The translations under genes were made by a program, and so were the position numbers. A model generated the notes under the pieces. That model saw only the letters and a list, made by a program, of their open reading frames with translations, ran no database searches and was not told the origin of the DNA. DNA of 64,000 nucleotides. Origin: Austropuccinia psidii (Eukaryota > Basidiomycota > Pucciniomycetes > Pucciniales > Sphaerophragmiaceae). The stretch covers positions 4,933,501-4,997,500 of the forward strand of contig JALGQZ010000013.1 in assembly GCA_023105745.1 (NCBI GenBank), given 5' to 3'. Shown piece after piece: positions 35,319-47,276 of the stretch; within the stretch, counting starts at the first letter, position 1; each line of letters begins with the position of its first letter.

Positions 35319-36361
35319 TCCTTTGAAGCTAGCAGCTGTAGATGTATTTCAATTAAATCTTTCCTTAAAGAATCTTGGGGTAACTTGGGATTCCATCCTT
35401 TTTCCAAAATAGCAGGAGTCTCATTGGTACTGGCATGAATGGATGTTTTGTATGCCAGTTCCAGTGCAGGTAGAAGAGTACACCAATCATGGGTAAATCC
35501 ATCACAATCTTTGAATTCAAGGCCATATGCACAAAATCTTCTCACCATGTCCTCTAAGGTTTGAATCATCCTTTCAGCCAGACCATCATTTTGTGGGTGG
35601 TAGGCTGTAGAGAAAGACAGTTTAGTGCCAAATAATTGGTGAAGAGTTGTCCATAGTGCTGAAGTGAATTTGGGATCCCTATCACTAATGATATTTGTAA
35701 ATATCCCAGTCCATGACACTACTCTATTCCATATCAGAAGAGCTGTATCCATGGCTGTATCATCCTTGTGACATGGTAAAAAGATTTGAGTTTTACTGAA
35801 TCTGTCCAAAATTACTAGGAAAGCATTATAGCCTCTGTCACCTCCTGGTCGTAGGCCAGTTACCCAATCCATATGGACAATTTCCCAAGGTCTGCTTGGT
35901 TCTTGGATCTTTATCATATTTCCAAGTCTCTTGCCAGTGGATTTATTTGCCTTTTGGCATCTGTCACAGGTTTTGCAATACTCTGAAACATCTTTCTGCC
36001 ACATTGGCCACCATATGCAGGTTTTTACTTTCTCTCTTGTTCTGTCTTCAGACAGATGTCCTGAAAAGGGACTATAATGGCATTCATTCAGTACAAGATT
36101 GATTAATGACCTGTCTACAACTGTCATGACACATGTGTGCTTGGTTCTGTGGTAAATTATACCATCCAATAGGTGAAATCTTCCTTCATCATAAGATTTC
36201 TTCCATACTTCATCCAAGGCATGTATTAGAGAGTTGTCTTTACATTCTTTGCCAAGTAATTGGCATAAGATGCTACAATTCTTATCTTGAGTGTAACTAC
36301 TTCTGACTTCTTCAAAGAAGGTGGTGTTCAAGTCTGTAACACTTATTACTTCTATTGGAAT
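35312..36361 (-). pseudogene. Integrase core of element M
   Basis: The HHCC zinc domain is visible (HYSPFSGHLSEDR ... CKTCDRC), followed by the DDE core: D in HMDWVTGL, D in IISDRDPKFTS, and AYHPQNDGLAERMIQT with the catalytic Glu. It follows RNase H in the same frame but is separated by TAA at 36362-36364. It integrates the cDNA and is adjoined by the frameshifted C-terminal part. Confidence 0.88.
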
Positions 36362-37078
36362 TTATGGTGAAGCTTCTTCTGGCACATAAGCAGGATTATC
36401 AATATTATTTGGTAATTGCCATCTGCTTAGTCCATATGCATTCTTATGAATATTCCCATCCTTATGAACAATAGTCATATTGCCTCTGTATTCTGGTATG
36501 GCTATTTGCCATCTGAGCATATGTCTGTTGGGTGTTTTCATGTTTAAAAGTGATTTGACAGCTGTACAATCTGTTATCACCTCAAAAACACCTCCCTCTA
36601 AGAAGTAGTTCAATTTTTCCAAGGCCCAGACAAGGCATAGACATTCCATCTGACTTGCTCCATATCTGGCTTCAGTTGGTTTGATTTGCCTGGATATGAA
36701 ACATATGGGTCCTTCTACAGGTTTATCATTTATGATCTGAACTTGGTGAAGTGCAGCACCTAGTCCATCCCCTGATGCATCAATATACAGTTTGAAAGGC
36801 AATTTAAAGTCTGGAATCAGTAAGAGTGGAGCAGTGGTCAATTCTTCTCTTAGAGACTCAAAAGCTTTGACTCTGTCAACACTCATTTCAAATACTGTGT
36901 CTTTGTCACACAATTTATAAAGTGGTCTTGCTATGGATGCAAAATCTTTAATGTGTTGCCTGTAATATCCTGCAAAACCTAAGAATGACTAGATTTCCTT
37001 CTTATTATGAGGCATGGGTTTTAGCAATACTGCTGCAATTTTGTTTTTGTCAATTCCAAGGGATGAAACAGATACAAC
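36362..37078 (-). pseudogene. RT connection and RNase H of element M (downstream of solo LTR)
   Basis: This resumes after the inserted LTR with VSSLGIDKNKIAAVLL, then [15 protein letters not shown] preceded by TAG at 36989-36991. In the intact element P this place reads [14 protein letters not shown], so the stop replaces a Gln. RNase H follows with [19 protein letters not shown] in the [14 protein letters not shown] helix and VITDCTAVK, which are the active-site acids. It ends at TAA 36362. Confidence 0.87.
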
Positions 37079-37083
37079 ATGTC

Positions 37084-38758
37084 TGTCACAGGGGCTCTTA
37101 TGGAAGCAAGAGTGGCCTGGCACTCAGGAATCAAGAACTCACTTGGAGGGCTCCAAAAGATGATAAGAAATATTATGGAATATATTTCTTAAGCAGGAAT
37201 AAAAGAAAGGACAAATATGCCAAAGATAAAAAGAATAATAAGGATGAAGCCAGAGGCAAAAGATAAAAGGAAGCCAAAAGCCAAGAAGCCAACCAAGTGA
37301 ATCCTCAATTCACTGTTTCAACCTGCCAGAAAGAATAATGGAATTAGTAAAGGATATGACCACTAATATCCACTGAAAGGCGAAGAAAGAAAAGAGAAAA
37401 GGGTGCTAATGACTGACTTAAGATTATCAGTATTTACTTTAATAATGTAAAAGAAAATAAGGATAAAAATTAAATCCAATATATTAATTAACTGGGGAAA
37501 AAGTCCCCAGGTGATAAAAGGTGGCCGGTATATGTGAAAAGCTGAAAGATTGATCCTGGAAGGTGGATCAATGACTGTATTGTCCGAATCGGGAAATACA
37601 GTTCTGGCCATCTTGAAATTTGAACTGTGTGATGGAATTCACACAGTGGAATAAGAAATGGCCCAATTGGGCCAAGGCCATACAGGTTGATTGAACAAGG
37701 CCTGTATGGATGAATTGGGTTGTCCAAGGAGTATTGAATACTTGATGTCTTGACAACTGATTTAAATGATGTAATACCTCTTGAGAATTGACCTTAGAAT
37801 AATCCTGGATGAATTGTACCAACCCAACTCCTGCAGATACAGGTGGTTGGGATCCTTGAATGATCTTCTGAATTGCCGCCATGGATTGCCAGACTGATGA
37901 GCTGAAGAGTCCTCCTTCCAAATGGGCGTTGGAATTATGGACCTTGAAATGGAAAGGTGGATTCGGGTCCTGAAAACGTCACCATTGGATTGCTGAGTAA
38001 AAATGGTGCATAATGGTATATAATACCACATATGCACCACACCTGCAGTCTTGAGTACGGAGTGCATGAAGGAAAGGAAAGAATTCCCCTTAAGCTGAGG
38101 GGAAGGCTTGCTGAGCTGATCTGGTGGCCTCTGGTGGTTGCCAGAGGCCATGGTGGTCCATGGCCAAAATTGGGTCCTACGGGATTTATGGCCAAAAGGG
38201 TGTCCAAGGAGGATTTGGTCATTTTTGGGTCCAAGGAAATCATGGCCAAAATTGGCTCAGGTGGGCCCAATTGTGGTTTGGGACCCACCTGGCCTTGGGG
38301 CCTAGGTGGCTGGCCCCTTTGGCCCCTTTTGGCCTCATTGGATTAGGCCAAAAGGGGCCTAATTGGCCTACGGACCGTAGAAGCTGTAGGGGGCCTAAAT
38401 GGCCCAAAAAGGCCATTTAGGCCAAAACCCCCATAATGAAAAGGGGTTGGCCAGGGTCACTGATGATGGCTAGGGGGTCCAAAACCCCCTGGAAGATAAA
38501 AGGACCCCCCAGGCCCCAAATAAAAGATGAAGGCCTGGGGGTTGGTGAGGTGGGAATTGGCCAAGAAGGCCAATGATGGCAGGATATGGCCTGAGGCCAT
38601 AAATGATGGTTGAGAGGGGCTATGGCGTAAAACCCATAAAACACCCAAGGGGGTCAATTGGCCATAAAGGACATGACGTGACCAATTGGCCCCATCTTGG
38701 CTCCAGGTTGGATTGCCGCAGCCATCAAGGAGGAGGGCCAAAACTTGTGGTTGTGACA
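37084..38758 (-). repeat. Solo LTR of the P family inserted in RT of element M
   Basis: 1675 bases with TGTCAC...GTGACA ends, related throughout to the LTR at 54991-56720. ATGTC at 37079-37083 and ATGTC at 38759-38763 is the target duplication, and the RT frame continues across it. A solo LTR arises when the two LTRs of an element recombine and drop the body. It holds one CGGTCCG unit where the P LTRs hold more. Confidence 0.95.
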
Positions 38759-38763
38759 ATGTC

Positions 38764-39115
38764 CTAGTTCCTTAAGTTCTTTAAATCCAAAATGGCATTT
38801 CTTCAAGGAGATTTTCATGTTGACTGATTGAATTTTTGTCAAAACTCAGGACAATCTGTACATGTGCTCCTTCCAAGTCTTGGAACAGACAATAATGTCA
38901 TCAATGTAAATGATTAACCATCCCTCTAAGCGTTCTTCAGGGAAGATTTCATTCATCATTCTCTGGAAGTGTGAGGGTGAATTCTTGATAACAAAGGGCA
39001 TTCTTAAATATTCATACACTCCACAATGAACAATAATTCTCAAGTATTTTCTTGCTCTTGGTGTCACCACATTCTGATGGAATCCTTTAAGGGCATCCAT
39101 AGTGGTTATATACAC
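38764..39115 (-). pseudogene. Reverse transcriptase palm/thumb of element M (upstream of solo LTR)
   Basis: The frame reads MDALKGFHQNVVTP, then LRMPFVIKNSPSHFQRMMNE and the catalytic YIDDIIV, then NMKISLKKCHFGFKELKEL up to the insertion site. A one-base shift near 39110-39150 separates it from the upstream Pol frame. Confidence 0.88.
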
Positions 39116-40122
39116 TTCTTGAGATATTTGAGTAAGGGCAATTTGGATTTTGGTATTGGGTATCTGTCTGGAACAGTGTAAGTGTTCAGAGCTCTAAAGT
39201 CCCCAACCATTCTGGATTTTCCATTATGCCATGCCACTATGACTGGTGTAGTTCTTTCTATTTCTTCATTGTGGCCTAATTTTCGTATTACACCAAGGTC
39301 CAGAAGTTCTTTGATATGAATTTCTAGAGCTTCTCTTGATTTTGGACTTGCTGGATATGCAGGTCTTCTTAAGAGTGGTGGATAAGGTCTCTCAATATTA
39401 AGAATTATGTCAACTTCATGACCAATAATTGCTCCTAGAGGTTCTTTGTCTGAAGCAAATGCTCCTCTGTGGTCATACAAAAGGGAAGAAAGTTCATTTT
39501 CCTGTTTATTAGTCAGATGAAGGCTTATTGCAGCTTCATTTAACTGCTCAGACTTGAAATTCTCCAACTCTAAGTTTAATGGTGATACTTTATTTACTGT
39601 AATTTGTCTTTTAAATGGTAAAAAGGCAAATTTTTGGTGCTTATTGTCTCCAATAGTAAAGTATCTGTCTTTGTTATTATTCAAATCTATCCCATACATG
39701 ATTAAATAGTCATTTCCAAATATAAAATGGGTACTAGAGCAATTTTCCATAACAACAAATTCAACTGTGATTCTTAAATTCCCATTTATGTGTGGGAATA
39801 CGACATTGGTCTCAAAGATTCCTAATGCTTTCATTGGATTACTTGCACTGTTGAATTTTCTACCATCAATTGGTAACAATTGGTCTTCAAAATTTGGTAC
39901 ACAAGTCATCAGAAAAGATTTCCCAACACAAGAGCAGAAGGCTCCTGGGTCAAGCAAACGTTTGGTGGGTTTGTTGTCAATCACCACTTTGGTTATACAG
40001 GAGTTACCAGCTGTATAACCTTTTCCCCTGTTTTGTTTTGTTTTCATAAGTTGTGTATCTTGAGCTTTTGATAAAACAAGTTGACCATTGCTCAATTGTG
40101 GCAAGTGGGAATAAGATTCCAT
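39106..40122 (-). pseudogene. Protease and RT N-terminus of element M
   Basis: The protease site reads LLDPGAFCSCVG, where D-P-G-A replaces the usual D-[ST]-G-A, an oddity that may be a substitution. The fold continues with FIFGNDYLIMYGIDLN. The RT fingers follow (RMVGDFRALNTYTVPDRYPIP). It is frameshifted near its end relative to the RT palm. Confidence 0.85.
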
Positions 40123-40148
40123 GATGTCAAAAGTTGCATTGATATTTT

Positions 40149-40577
40149 CTATATCTTTTTAAGATTCATAAAACTTGATGACTTATCATCTAAATTGTCT
40201 TCAATTATGTCATCTTTTTCAACATCAGGTTCCTTTCCAATATCAATTTCATTGATTTTTCTCTTTTTTGGACATGTATTGGCTAAATGGGTGGTGCTTT
40301 GGCAAATATGGCACTTTCTGACTGTATCTGCAGATTTATACTTCATATTATTAGAATTTTCTTTGGGGTTTTTGTCCACAGAATCTTTCCAAGGTGTATT
40401 AAACCTTGTTTTGAGATTCACCCTACTAGAGCCAATTTTGGTTCTGGTGGTTACTTCTTCCAATATATTGATAATATCCTCTGCTGAAGATTGTTCAGTA
40501 GTCCTGCTTTTGATAGCATGCTCTAAGTCACCTCCACATCGTCTAAGAATTTTTCTATGAATCATAAATTCTGACAT
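40149..40577 (-). pseudogene. Nucleocapsid zinc knuckle of element M
   Basis: CHICQSTTHLANTC fits C-x2-C-x4-H-x4-C, the RNA-binding knuckle of Gag, after a helical capsid end (GGDLEHAIKSRTTEQSSAED). The frame is that of the capsid part at 40662-41153; a stop lies between them. An acidic linker leads to the protease. Confidence 0.82.
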
Positions 40578-40661
40578 GTCAGGATATAATGCTGTTAATC
40601 TGTCTTTTTGTTGGAAAAACCATGGTAAAGCTTTGTCTTTATCAGCATTAAATTTTGGAGA

Positions 40662-41153
40662 TTAAAAGGCTGTTTCAACTTCAAACCTCCAAGCATCATT
40701 TGCCCATTTGTTAATGATTTGGGGTTTCCACCAAGTCCAACTCTGGTGTCCATGTGCTTGTCTTATTTTTATGTACCCTCTGTGAGCTGATCTGGTACAC
40801 AAGGTGTTAAATCTGGCTGTTACCAATCTGTCTGGTAATTCAAAATCCTCTTTGATCATGTCAATACCTCTAATGAATTCCATATGGTCATATTCTCCTT
40901 CACCACTGAAGTGAGGCCATTCTTTAAGTTTTGGAACTTCTTTCAAGAGTGCTTGGCCCATTGATGGTTCCAAGTTATGAAAAGACGCAGAAAATTCATC
41001 TTTTAACTGTGAATTTTTAATATCTAATACTTGTGGATTAGGAATTCTTGCTCCCTCATTTTGGTTCAGAGGTGTAGACATTCTTGGCAAGGGTTTTAGC
41101 AATTGTTCAATATCATTCATTTTACTGTTGTTGCACCTTTGTGAATTTCTCAA
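40662..41153 (-). pseudogene. Capsid part of Gag of element M
   Basis: KLKEWPHFSGEGEYDHMEFI and SWTWWKPQIINKWAND align with the capsid of the intact element G (PKFSGIGEYDHMELI; SWPWWRNQIIQKYSNG). The frame breaks at TAA near 40662. Confidence 0.82.
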
Positions 41154-41341
41154 TTAATGTTGCAAGCTTTGTATAGGGTCTATGACATTCTTTTTATGAT
41201 CATCCTCTTCATATGTAAGCTCATTCCATAATTCTGCTTGTTTAGTATTATCAGATATAGCTTCATTTAACTTTATTGTTAATTTTGATAATTCCTCTCT
41301 TGAGGTATCAAAATGCTTTTTCAAGGCAATTGTATTTGTCT

Positions 41342-42370
41342 TTACTTCTGCAGATGATTTTGAGATATCAAAAGAGCTTTTTTATTATCTTCTTCGATAG
41401 TGTTTATGGCTTGTTTTATTCTTGTTTCAATTATGTCATCAATATTTAATTTAGAATATTTGTCTGTTAATTCTTTAATAATGGCAGATTGTTCATTTAT
41501 CTTAATGCCAAAAGAATTATCATTATTGGAAGTTTCTATTGTTCTTAAAACTGTTTCAAAGCATTTAAGTGTATCATTTATTTGACTCAGACTCAAGTTA
41601 TTTGTTTTAAGATTGTCACAAATTGATGTATTTTTATCATAACGATGACTTTTTACGTCAGAAATGGCTTTATACAACTCTGGAATACAATCAAAAGTAG
41701 CAGAAATCATTTTTGATATTTTAATGTTGCTTCCTCCTTCTTTTGTAATTCCATCATGGTTCTGGCCATCTGAAATACATTTTCCATGGCATCCTGTTGA
41801 ATTTTTGGGATTCTGTAGCCCTGGCTGTAAGGTTTTGGGGCTGGTGCCTTCCCTTTGCCCTTTTTTGGAGTTTGTGGCTGCTTTTTCACATTGGAATTTC
41901 TGCTGCTGGCCACTGGGGCTGTTTTTGGCACTGGTTTGGGTAGTGGAGGGTTGTTTTTCCTCTATTCTAGTGTCAAGAGCATCATGTTTTTCCTCTCCAT
42001 CAATGGATGCCATCCATTGAGCAATTTGCAAGTATTGGGATGGCCCAGGAATTTTCTCACTGTCAGGTAAGAATTCATGCAATTATTCCACAGGTCTGCA
42101 AGTATCTGGTACTCCTTGAATTGGAGTGCATTGTTGCATGCACTGTTGCTGGCTTTGTATAAGTCCAAAGAGGCTTTTTGTGGCAGTGTCAGCTCTTTTT
42201 GAAGGTAAAATGGTATTATCAGCTTCAGAATGACCCATTTTAGTTGTTTGGAAGTCATCAACTGACCCTTTTCCTTCTGTACCTGATTGGCCTCTGCCAT
42301 AATCACATCTATTACCTTTCTGGGAGCTGCTTGAGGGGTTATAGCTGGCTCCTGACCTGGTTGAAGGCAT
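41342..42370 (-). pseudogene. N-terminal Gag region of element M
   Basis: ATG at 42370 (MPSTRSGASYNPSSSSQKG) opens a frame that continues past TAA (42083-42085) to about 41342. It contains a Pro/Lys-rich stretch and coiled-coil-like helices (IIKELTDKYSKLNIDDIIE). A frameshift near 41750 is suggested by a neighbouring frame (KKGKGKAPAPKPYSQGYRI). This part has no named domain. Confidence 0.6.
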
Positions 42371-42823
42371 AATTATGGTTAAAAAGGCTTAAAATAGTAA
42401 TTTTACGTCAAAAAACTTACTATTGGCCAAATCTTTGGCTTTCTGAAGAGTATTACTTATTTCCAAGTTGACTAATTCAGAAGAAATTGGCTCTGGTTGA
42501 ATATTCTGAGTCACAATAATAGTACTATTATGATCAGAATTAACAGTACTGGCAGGAATAATGCTGGTTACTGTTGAGGCTGTTTCAATGTTTTCTTGTC
42601 TTACCATGTTGTCAGACACTAAAATTAATGAAAAAACCAATTAATTAAGTAAAAAAAAGATATTTCAAAAAAGAAATTAAAATATAAGACTCACTTATAA
42701 TATTAAAAAAATTATTTTTTTATTGATTTTTTGAATTATAAGTATTTTTTATATGTTTTTGAATTTTTCAATATAAGAAAAAAAAGATTTAAAAGGAGTA
42801 AAAAAATATGTCACAGGTAAAAT
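42371..42823 (-). other. Leader of element M
   Basis: An upstream frame (42389-42640) starts MVRQENIETASTVTSII and ends near a donor-like AGTAAG; it could be a first Gag exon or chance. The rest is AT-rich. Confidence 0.4.
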
Positions 42824-42841
42824 ATCACCGCTGGGCCCCCA
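42824..42841 (-). other. Primer-binding site of element M
   Basis: Minus strand TGGGGGCCCAGCGGTGAT, two bases after the end of the 5' LTR. Confidence 0.7.
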
Positions 42842-42843
42842 AA

Positions 42844-44659
42844 TGTAAGGTGTAAATATGAAACTTTGATTAAAAATCAAGTACTTTTCCTGTCCTCAAA
42901 ATTTTTATAAGGTAAAAATCAATTAAAAATAGTAAGAAATATTAATTTCAAGAGAAAAAACACCAATTTTATTTTTTATAACTTTATTAGTATAAAACAA
43001 TAATATTATAAAGATTTATTGTTTTACCAACAATAAAAATTTATCCAAAAATACTCTACAAGAGATATTTAAGGCTACAAAAGAAATTTCTTCAAGAGCA
43101 ATTTCAATTGGAATTAATTGAGCAAAGAACTGCAAGCAATTAATTAAAGAACAAAGTCTTTAAAAAGAATATTAAAGAGAAAACACGCCCAAAAGTGACC
43201 AGAGTGAATTTGGAAACAAAGTGACAAAGTTTACAGTGATGAAAGATGCTTTAATTCACTTTTGGGGTGGTTCAGGGGTAAAAATGATTATAAGAGTTAC
43301 AAACAGTGATTATAATGATTTTTTCACGTGGTTAAAAGGTTTAAAATGATTTAAAAAGGGTGGTTGGAATCTTTTATTGATTGGTTTAACAGTGTTTAAA
43401 CTAATTATAAAAGGAAAAGATTCTAACATGAAGAGAAAAGTGGGGCAAATAAGACATTCTTTTATAGCCATCAATTTTCTTACTCCAAAAGTAAAATTTA
43501 CTCTTGTCAGTCGTGAAAAACAGTCTGACAACAGAAAAGCCAATTATGGCATCATTTAACCCTGGTTTAGACCAAAAAAGGGCTGGTTTTAGCCATTTTT
43601 AGCCATTTTAGACCCTTAAATCAGCCATTACTATAGCAATACCTGGTCTAGAGCCTTCAAAACATGTCAGAATGTGTTTGAGAGACGTAGAAACCAGTTA
43701 AAACTGTTTTTACTATGATTTTTTTTTATCTTAAGGGTAGTTTTACCCTCTTGGCAACAGCTAAAACTACCCCAGTTGGTATCAAAACCTCATCATCAAT
43801 TGAGTCCACAGACCCTGTAACTCAATTCCAGGCCAAAAGTGATGAGCTTTTGCGTGAAATTTGACATCCCACACCTTTTGGCAAGGATTTTGGGGGTCTA
43901 GCTCCCCCTTAGAGCTGGAGTTCCTTTCCCCCCCAAATTTAATCTTTCCAATTTATTTTCCCTTTAATTCCTCATCATGTATTATACTTATAATTTACAT
44001 ATGTAATTCAATTGAATTGTACAGTACAATACAGTAATAATTGATACCTCATATGTAAATCAAAGTTCACTTATGTATTACATGCACACATTTTGATATT
44101 TCAATTGAATTCAATTGAAAATACTTCAATTCCTCATCACTTCTAAACTAAACACAACAACTCAATTTTAACACAAAAATTGATGGTTAACACCACATGT
44201 GGTGTGAATTAAATTAAAGTTTTGAGGATTTTCAACTTTTGTATTGAAAATACTCAAAACTTAATTTAAGCTTATTTAGAGTTGAGTTACAAGAATTTCA
44301 CTCAGAGGTGAACCCACCTGATTTTTTATGAGGAATCCAATGGTGAAATAATTTTTATATGTTTATTTATTGGATAAAAAGTTATAATAATTCTTATTTA
44401 ACTTTTTCCCAAATTTATTTATTTTTTCACAATTTTGTTAAAATTTCATTTTTACTTAATTTTTTCAAGTATAAATGTAATTTTATAATTCCAAAATTTA
44501 ATGTAATTTTATTTTTAAATTGTAATTAAGTTTTTTCTTTTTAATATAATTTTTATATTTATATTTTAATAATATAAATAAGTTTATTTTATTTATATTT
44601 ATATGTTAATTTTGTATTTGCTGTCTTTTGGGTATATGAAATTACCTCTAAGGCTCACA
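42844..44659 (-). repeat. 5' LTR of element M
   Basis: 1816 bases, the partner of 32913-34746, with AGGCC directly outside it at 44660-44664. The similarity, with scattered differences, indicates an insertion of moderate age. Confidence 0.92.
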
Positions 44660-44664
44660 AGGCC

Positions 44665-44842
44665 AGTGGCGATAACCAGCTCCAATCCAGCTCCAGAAGT
44701 ATCCAAAGAAAAGCCAAAAGGGCCTCAGAGGAAGCAGATGGGTCCCAAGAGAAATCAAGGGCAGTGAAAAGGCAAATCCAATTGGCACAGATGTTACCCA
44801 CAAGGGGACAGGATCCCCAAATTGGAGCCTTCAGCCAGAGAT
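44665..44842 (+). pseudogene. Gag relic of element H, part 2
   Basis: This is the continuation of 32348-32912 after element M (GDNQLQSSSRSIQRKAKRAS...QIQLAQMLPTRGQDPQ), ending in TAA. Confidence 0.45.
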
Positions 44843-45404
44843 AATGTATTCAATATGGCAAGAACCCTTATGAAATTCACAACCAAGGAGAAGGAAAGGA
44901 TCGGCTGGTATTTTTCAAGAAAATGATGGATGAAATAAAACATATTAAATCCAGCATAGATGTCCAAATTGGTAAATTTGTAAAATAACTAAAGAAATTA
45001 ACTTCAAATTTTAATCACATGAAAAACAATGACAGGTTTTTCACTTAAGGGTGTAAAGTAACTGATGTGAGACTTGAGTCAGTTTCCAAGACATGTAACA
45101 GAATTGTAAAAAAAAAGTTAAGTACGGAATGATGAATTAGAAACTCACATTGATGACCAACTAAAAATATGAAAAAATGGTTTGTAAATATTTGATAATA
45201 CAAATTTTTTTGCAAGACATCTACAAAGAAGTGATAATAAAAGAAAAAAATTAAAGGATGAAATAATTTCAAAAATGACAAAAAGTCATAAGAGTTTTGA
45301 ACCAAATTCGCAAATTCCCACAAACTCTACACCTTTAACAGAAGAAAAACTTCCTGTAAAAGAAAGTTTGACCCCTTTTCTAGGAGAAAATTTAATCTCT
45401 GCAT
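44843..45404 (+). other. Degenerate Gag middle region of element H
   Basis: It lies between Gag relics in an element with many stops. No frame stays open and no motif is readable. Confidence 0.4.
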
Positions 45405-45870
45405 GAGCTATTCCCAAGCTAGAAGAATGGGCAACATTCTTGGGTGAAGGTGGATATGACCATATTGAGTTCATTAGAGCAATTTATATATTGCAGGAAG
45501 ATTTTCATATACCTGATGAAATCATAGTGGCTGAATTGCAACCCTTTTTTACCAGAACTGCAAAGAAATGGTATTAAAAGATGAGACAAGAAAATCATAA
45601 ACATGATTGGTCTTGGTGGAACTTTGAAAAAATAACCAAATGGGCCAACAATTCCTGAAGATTGAAAAGGAAAATTCTTTTGAAAGTGCAATTTTTAAAT
45701 TAGAAAAGGATAAAGTAAGTACTGGGTTCCTCAAAAAAAAGACAGAGTATCTGCTTTACCCCCAGATATCTCTGGTTCAATGATTAATATGAAAGTTTAA
45801 GAAAATGTGGAGGAGAACTAGAACATACTATCAAGTGCAGATGTTTAGAGCCCTTTCCAACAGAGGACTA
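45405..45870 (+). pseudogene. Capsid relic of element H
   Basis: IPKLEEWATFLGEGGYDHIE and HDWSWWNFEKITKWAN match the capsid of elements M and G. A TAA lies between them, and frames change after 45655. Confidence 0.7.
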
Positions 45871-46167
45871 TATTAATTAAGTGGAATATATCAATGATAG
45901 GACAATAATTGGTAAAACCTGGACTAGAAATCCTATGGAGTACAATATAATTCCTAAGACTTCTAAGGAGGATAGAATACTTGTATTGAAGATTCATAAA
46001 TGTGTTAGTAACTGAAATTTAGCCAAAAATTGCACCATAGAGGCTTGAATCAATGAGTTTCAAGTCATTGAAGAGGTTTAGTGTGCTGAAGAAAAAGAAT
46101 AATACAGCTTAAATTCTGAAATATCTGAGGACACACCAGTAGAGCACTATCTGTAAGACAAATGGGA

Positions 46168-46458
46168 CTTGGATCGGCAAGACAGGAGGTCTTAGCCAAT
46201 GGATCAGGGTGAGAAGGGAAGTAGGCACAACAAACCTTGGATTGGCAAGACAGGAGGTCTTAGCCAATGGATCAGGGTGAGGAGGGAAGTAGGCACAACA
46301 AACCTAAAGGAAAAGTAGTAAACACAAACAATAAGGCTTAATTGCTTTGAGTGACACTAATTGTAATTAAGGAGTTATCAAGTAAAGTACCTTGGATTGG
46401 CAAGACAGGAGGTCTTAGCCAATGGATCAGGGTGAGGAGGGAAGTAGGCACAACGAAC
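46168..46458 (+). repeat. Three copies of a 68-bp repeat with internal hairpin
   Basis: Copies at 46168-46235, 46236-46303 and 46391-46458 differ at few positions. Each holds ATTGGCAAGAC and GTCTTAGCCAAT around AGGAG, an 11-bp stem with one bulged base. Copies two and three share a further 30 bases downstream. Confidence 0.85.
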
Positions 46459-46750
46459 CTAAAGGAAAAGTAGTAAACACAAACAATAGAGATTCTAGAA
46501 ACAGGATATTTCAGGTTTAAATAGTCTAGTAATGGTCAACAGGGATTTATGTGATCTTATGTTGATTATGTCACAGTTTTACGTCATTTTGGTGTATGCC
46601 CTTAGTGTATGGCTAGTGTTTACCATCTTTTCTTTTCTTTCAATAACCTACTGAAAACTTACAGCTTTCTTTGAAGTCACTGCAGGCCATGATCACTTTC
46701 CATAATATAGTTAATATTGCTTTAACCTGATCAATATCCAGGATTTCAGA

Positions 46751-47200
46751 ATGTGTAAGACTAAATGTGCTAAGGGAAAAGGCTCGATTTATGGAGAATC
46801 TTGTATTACATCAATCCTGATGAATGATGTTGAAGCCAAAGTCAATTTGGACACAGGGGAATTTGTCACTTTTGTAGGAAAATAATAAATATGAGCAAAA
46901 CTTCCTGAATGTAAAAAACATCTATTACCAAGAGAAGGTGTGTAATTTTCTGGTTCCAGCAATAATATGTACATTTTTGGGAATATTGGACACTAATCTT
47001 GTATTTTCACACCCTGCAGCAAATTTGAGAATGAAGACAAAGGTAGTATTAATGAACAATTTTACACCTCAACATATGATTCTTGGAAGTGATTACTTGA
47101 ATGTTTATATTATTGACCTCAATAATCATAAATACAGATAATTTACAATTGGACAAATTAAAAGACAAAAATTTTCTTTTTCCAATATTTCCAAATAAAT
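46751..47200 (+). pseudogene. Protease relic of element H
   Basis: KGSIYGESCITSILMNDVEA, then NLDTGEFVTFVGK with the active-site D-T-G, then MILGSDYLNVYIIDLNNHKYR and FTIGQIKRQKF. These align with the protease of element M (GNDYLIMYGIDLNNNKDRYF). Several stops and one frame change are present. The element breaks off at 47276. Confidence 0.75.
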
Positions 47201-47276
47201 ATCAGAAGAATCTCCAAATAAAGATACTTATAAAAGAGAATTTGTGATTCGTAAACTTCTTGAAGAACAGATTAAT

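Larger units (their letters stand above)
32913..44659 (-). mobile_element. Full-length Ty3/chromovirus retrotransposon M (minus strand)
   Basis: Two LTRs (42844-44659 as 5' LTR, 32913-34746 as 3' LTR) flank Gag, zinc knuckle, protease, RT, RNase H, integrase and chromodomain in order on the minus strand. AGGCC at 32908-32912 and 44660-44664 is the target duplication. A polypurine tract (AGGGGGAGGGAA on the minus strand, 34747-34758) and a primer site are in place. A foreign solo LTR interrupts RT at 37084-38758. Without it the element is about 10.07 kb. A few stops and frameshifts make it inactive as it stands. It is inserted in the Gag of element H. Confidence 0.93.

Noticed and set aside
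38032..38420. Plus-strand Trp/Gly-rich frames in the solo LTR
   Set aside because: They are shadows of TTGGCC/GGCCAA-rich LTR sequence; the same frames recur in every P-family LTR copy.
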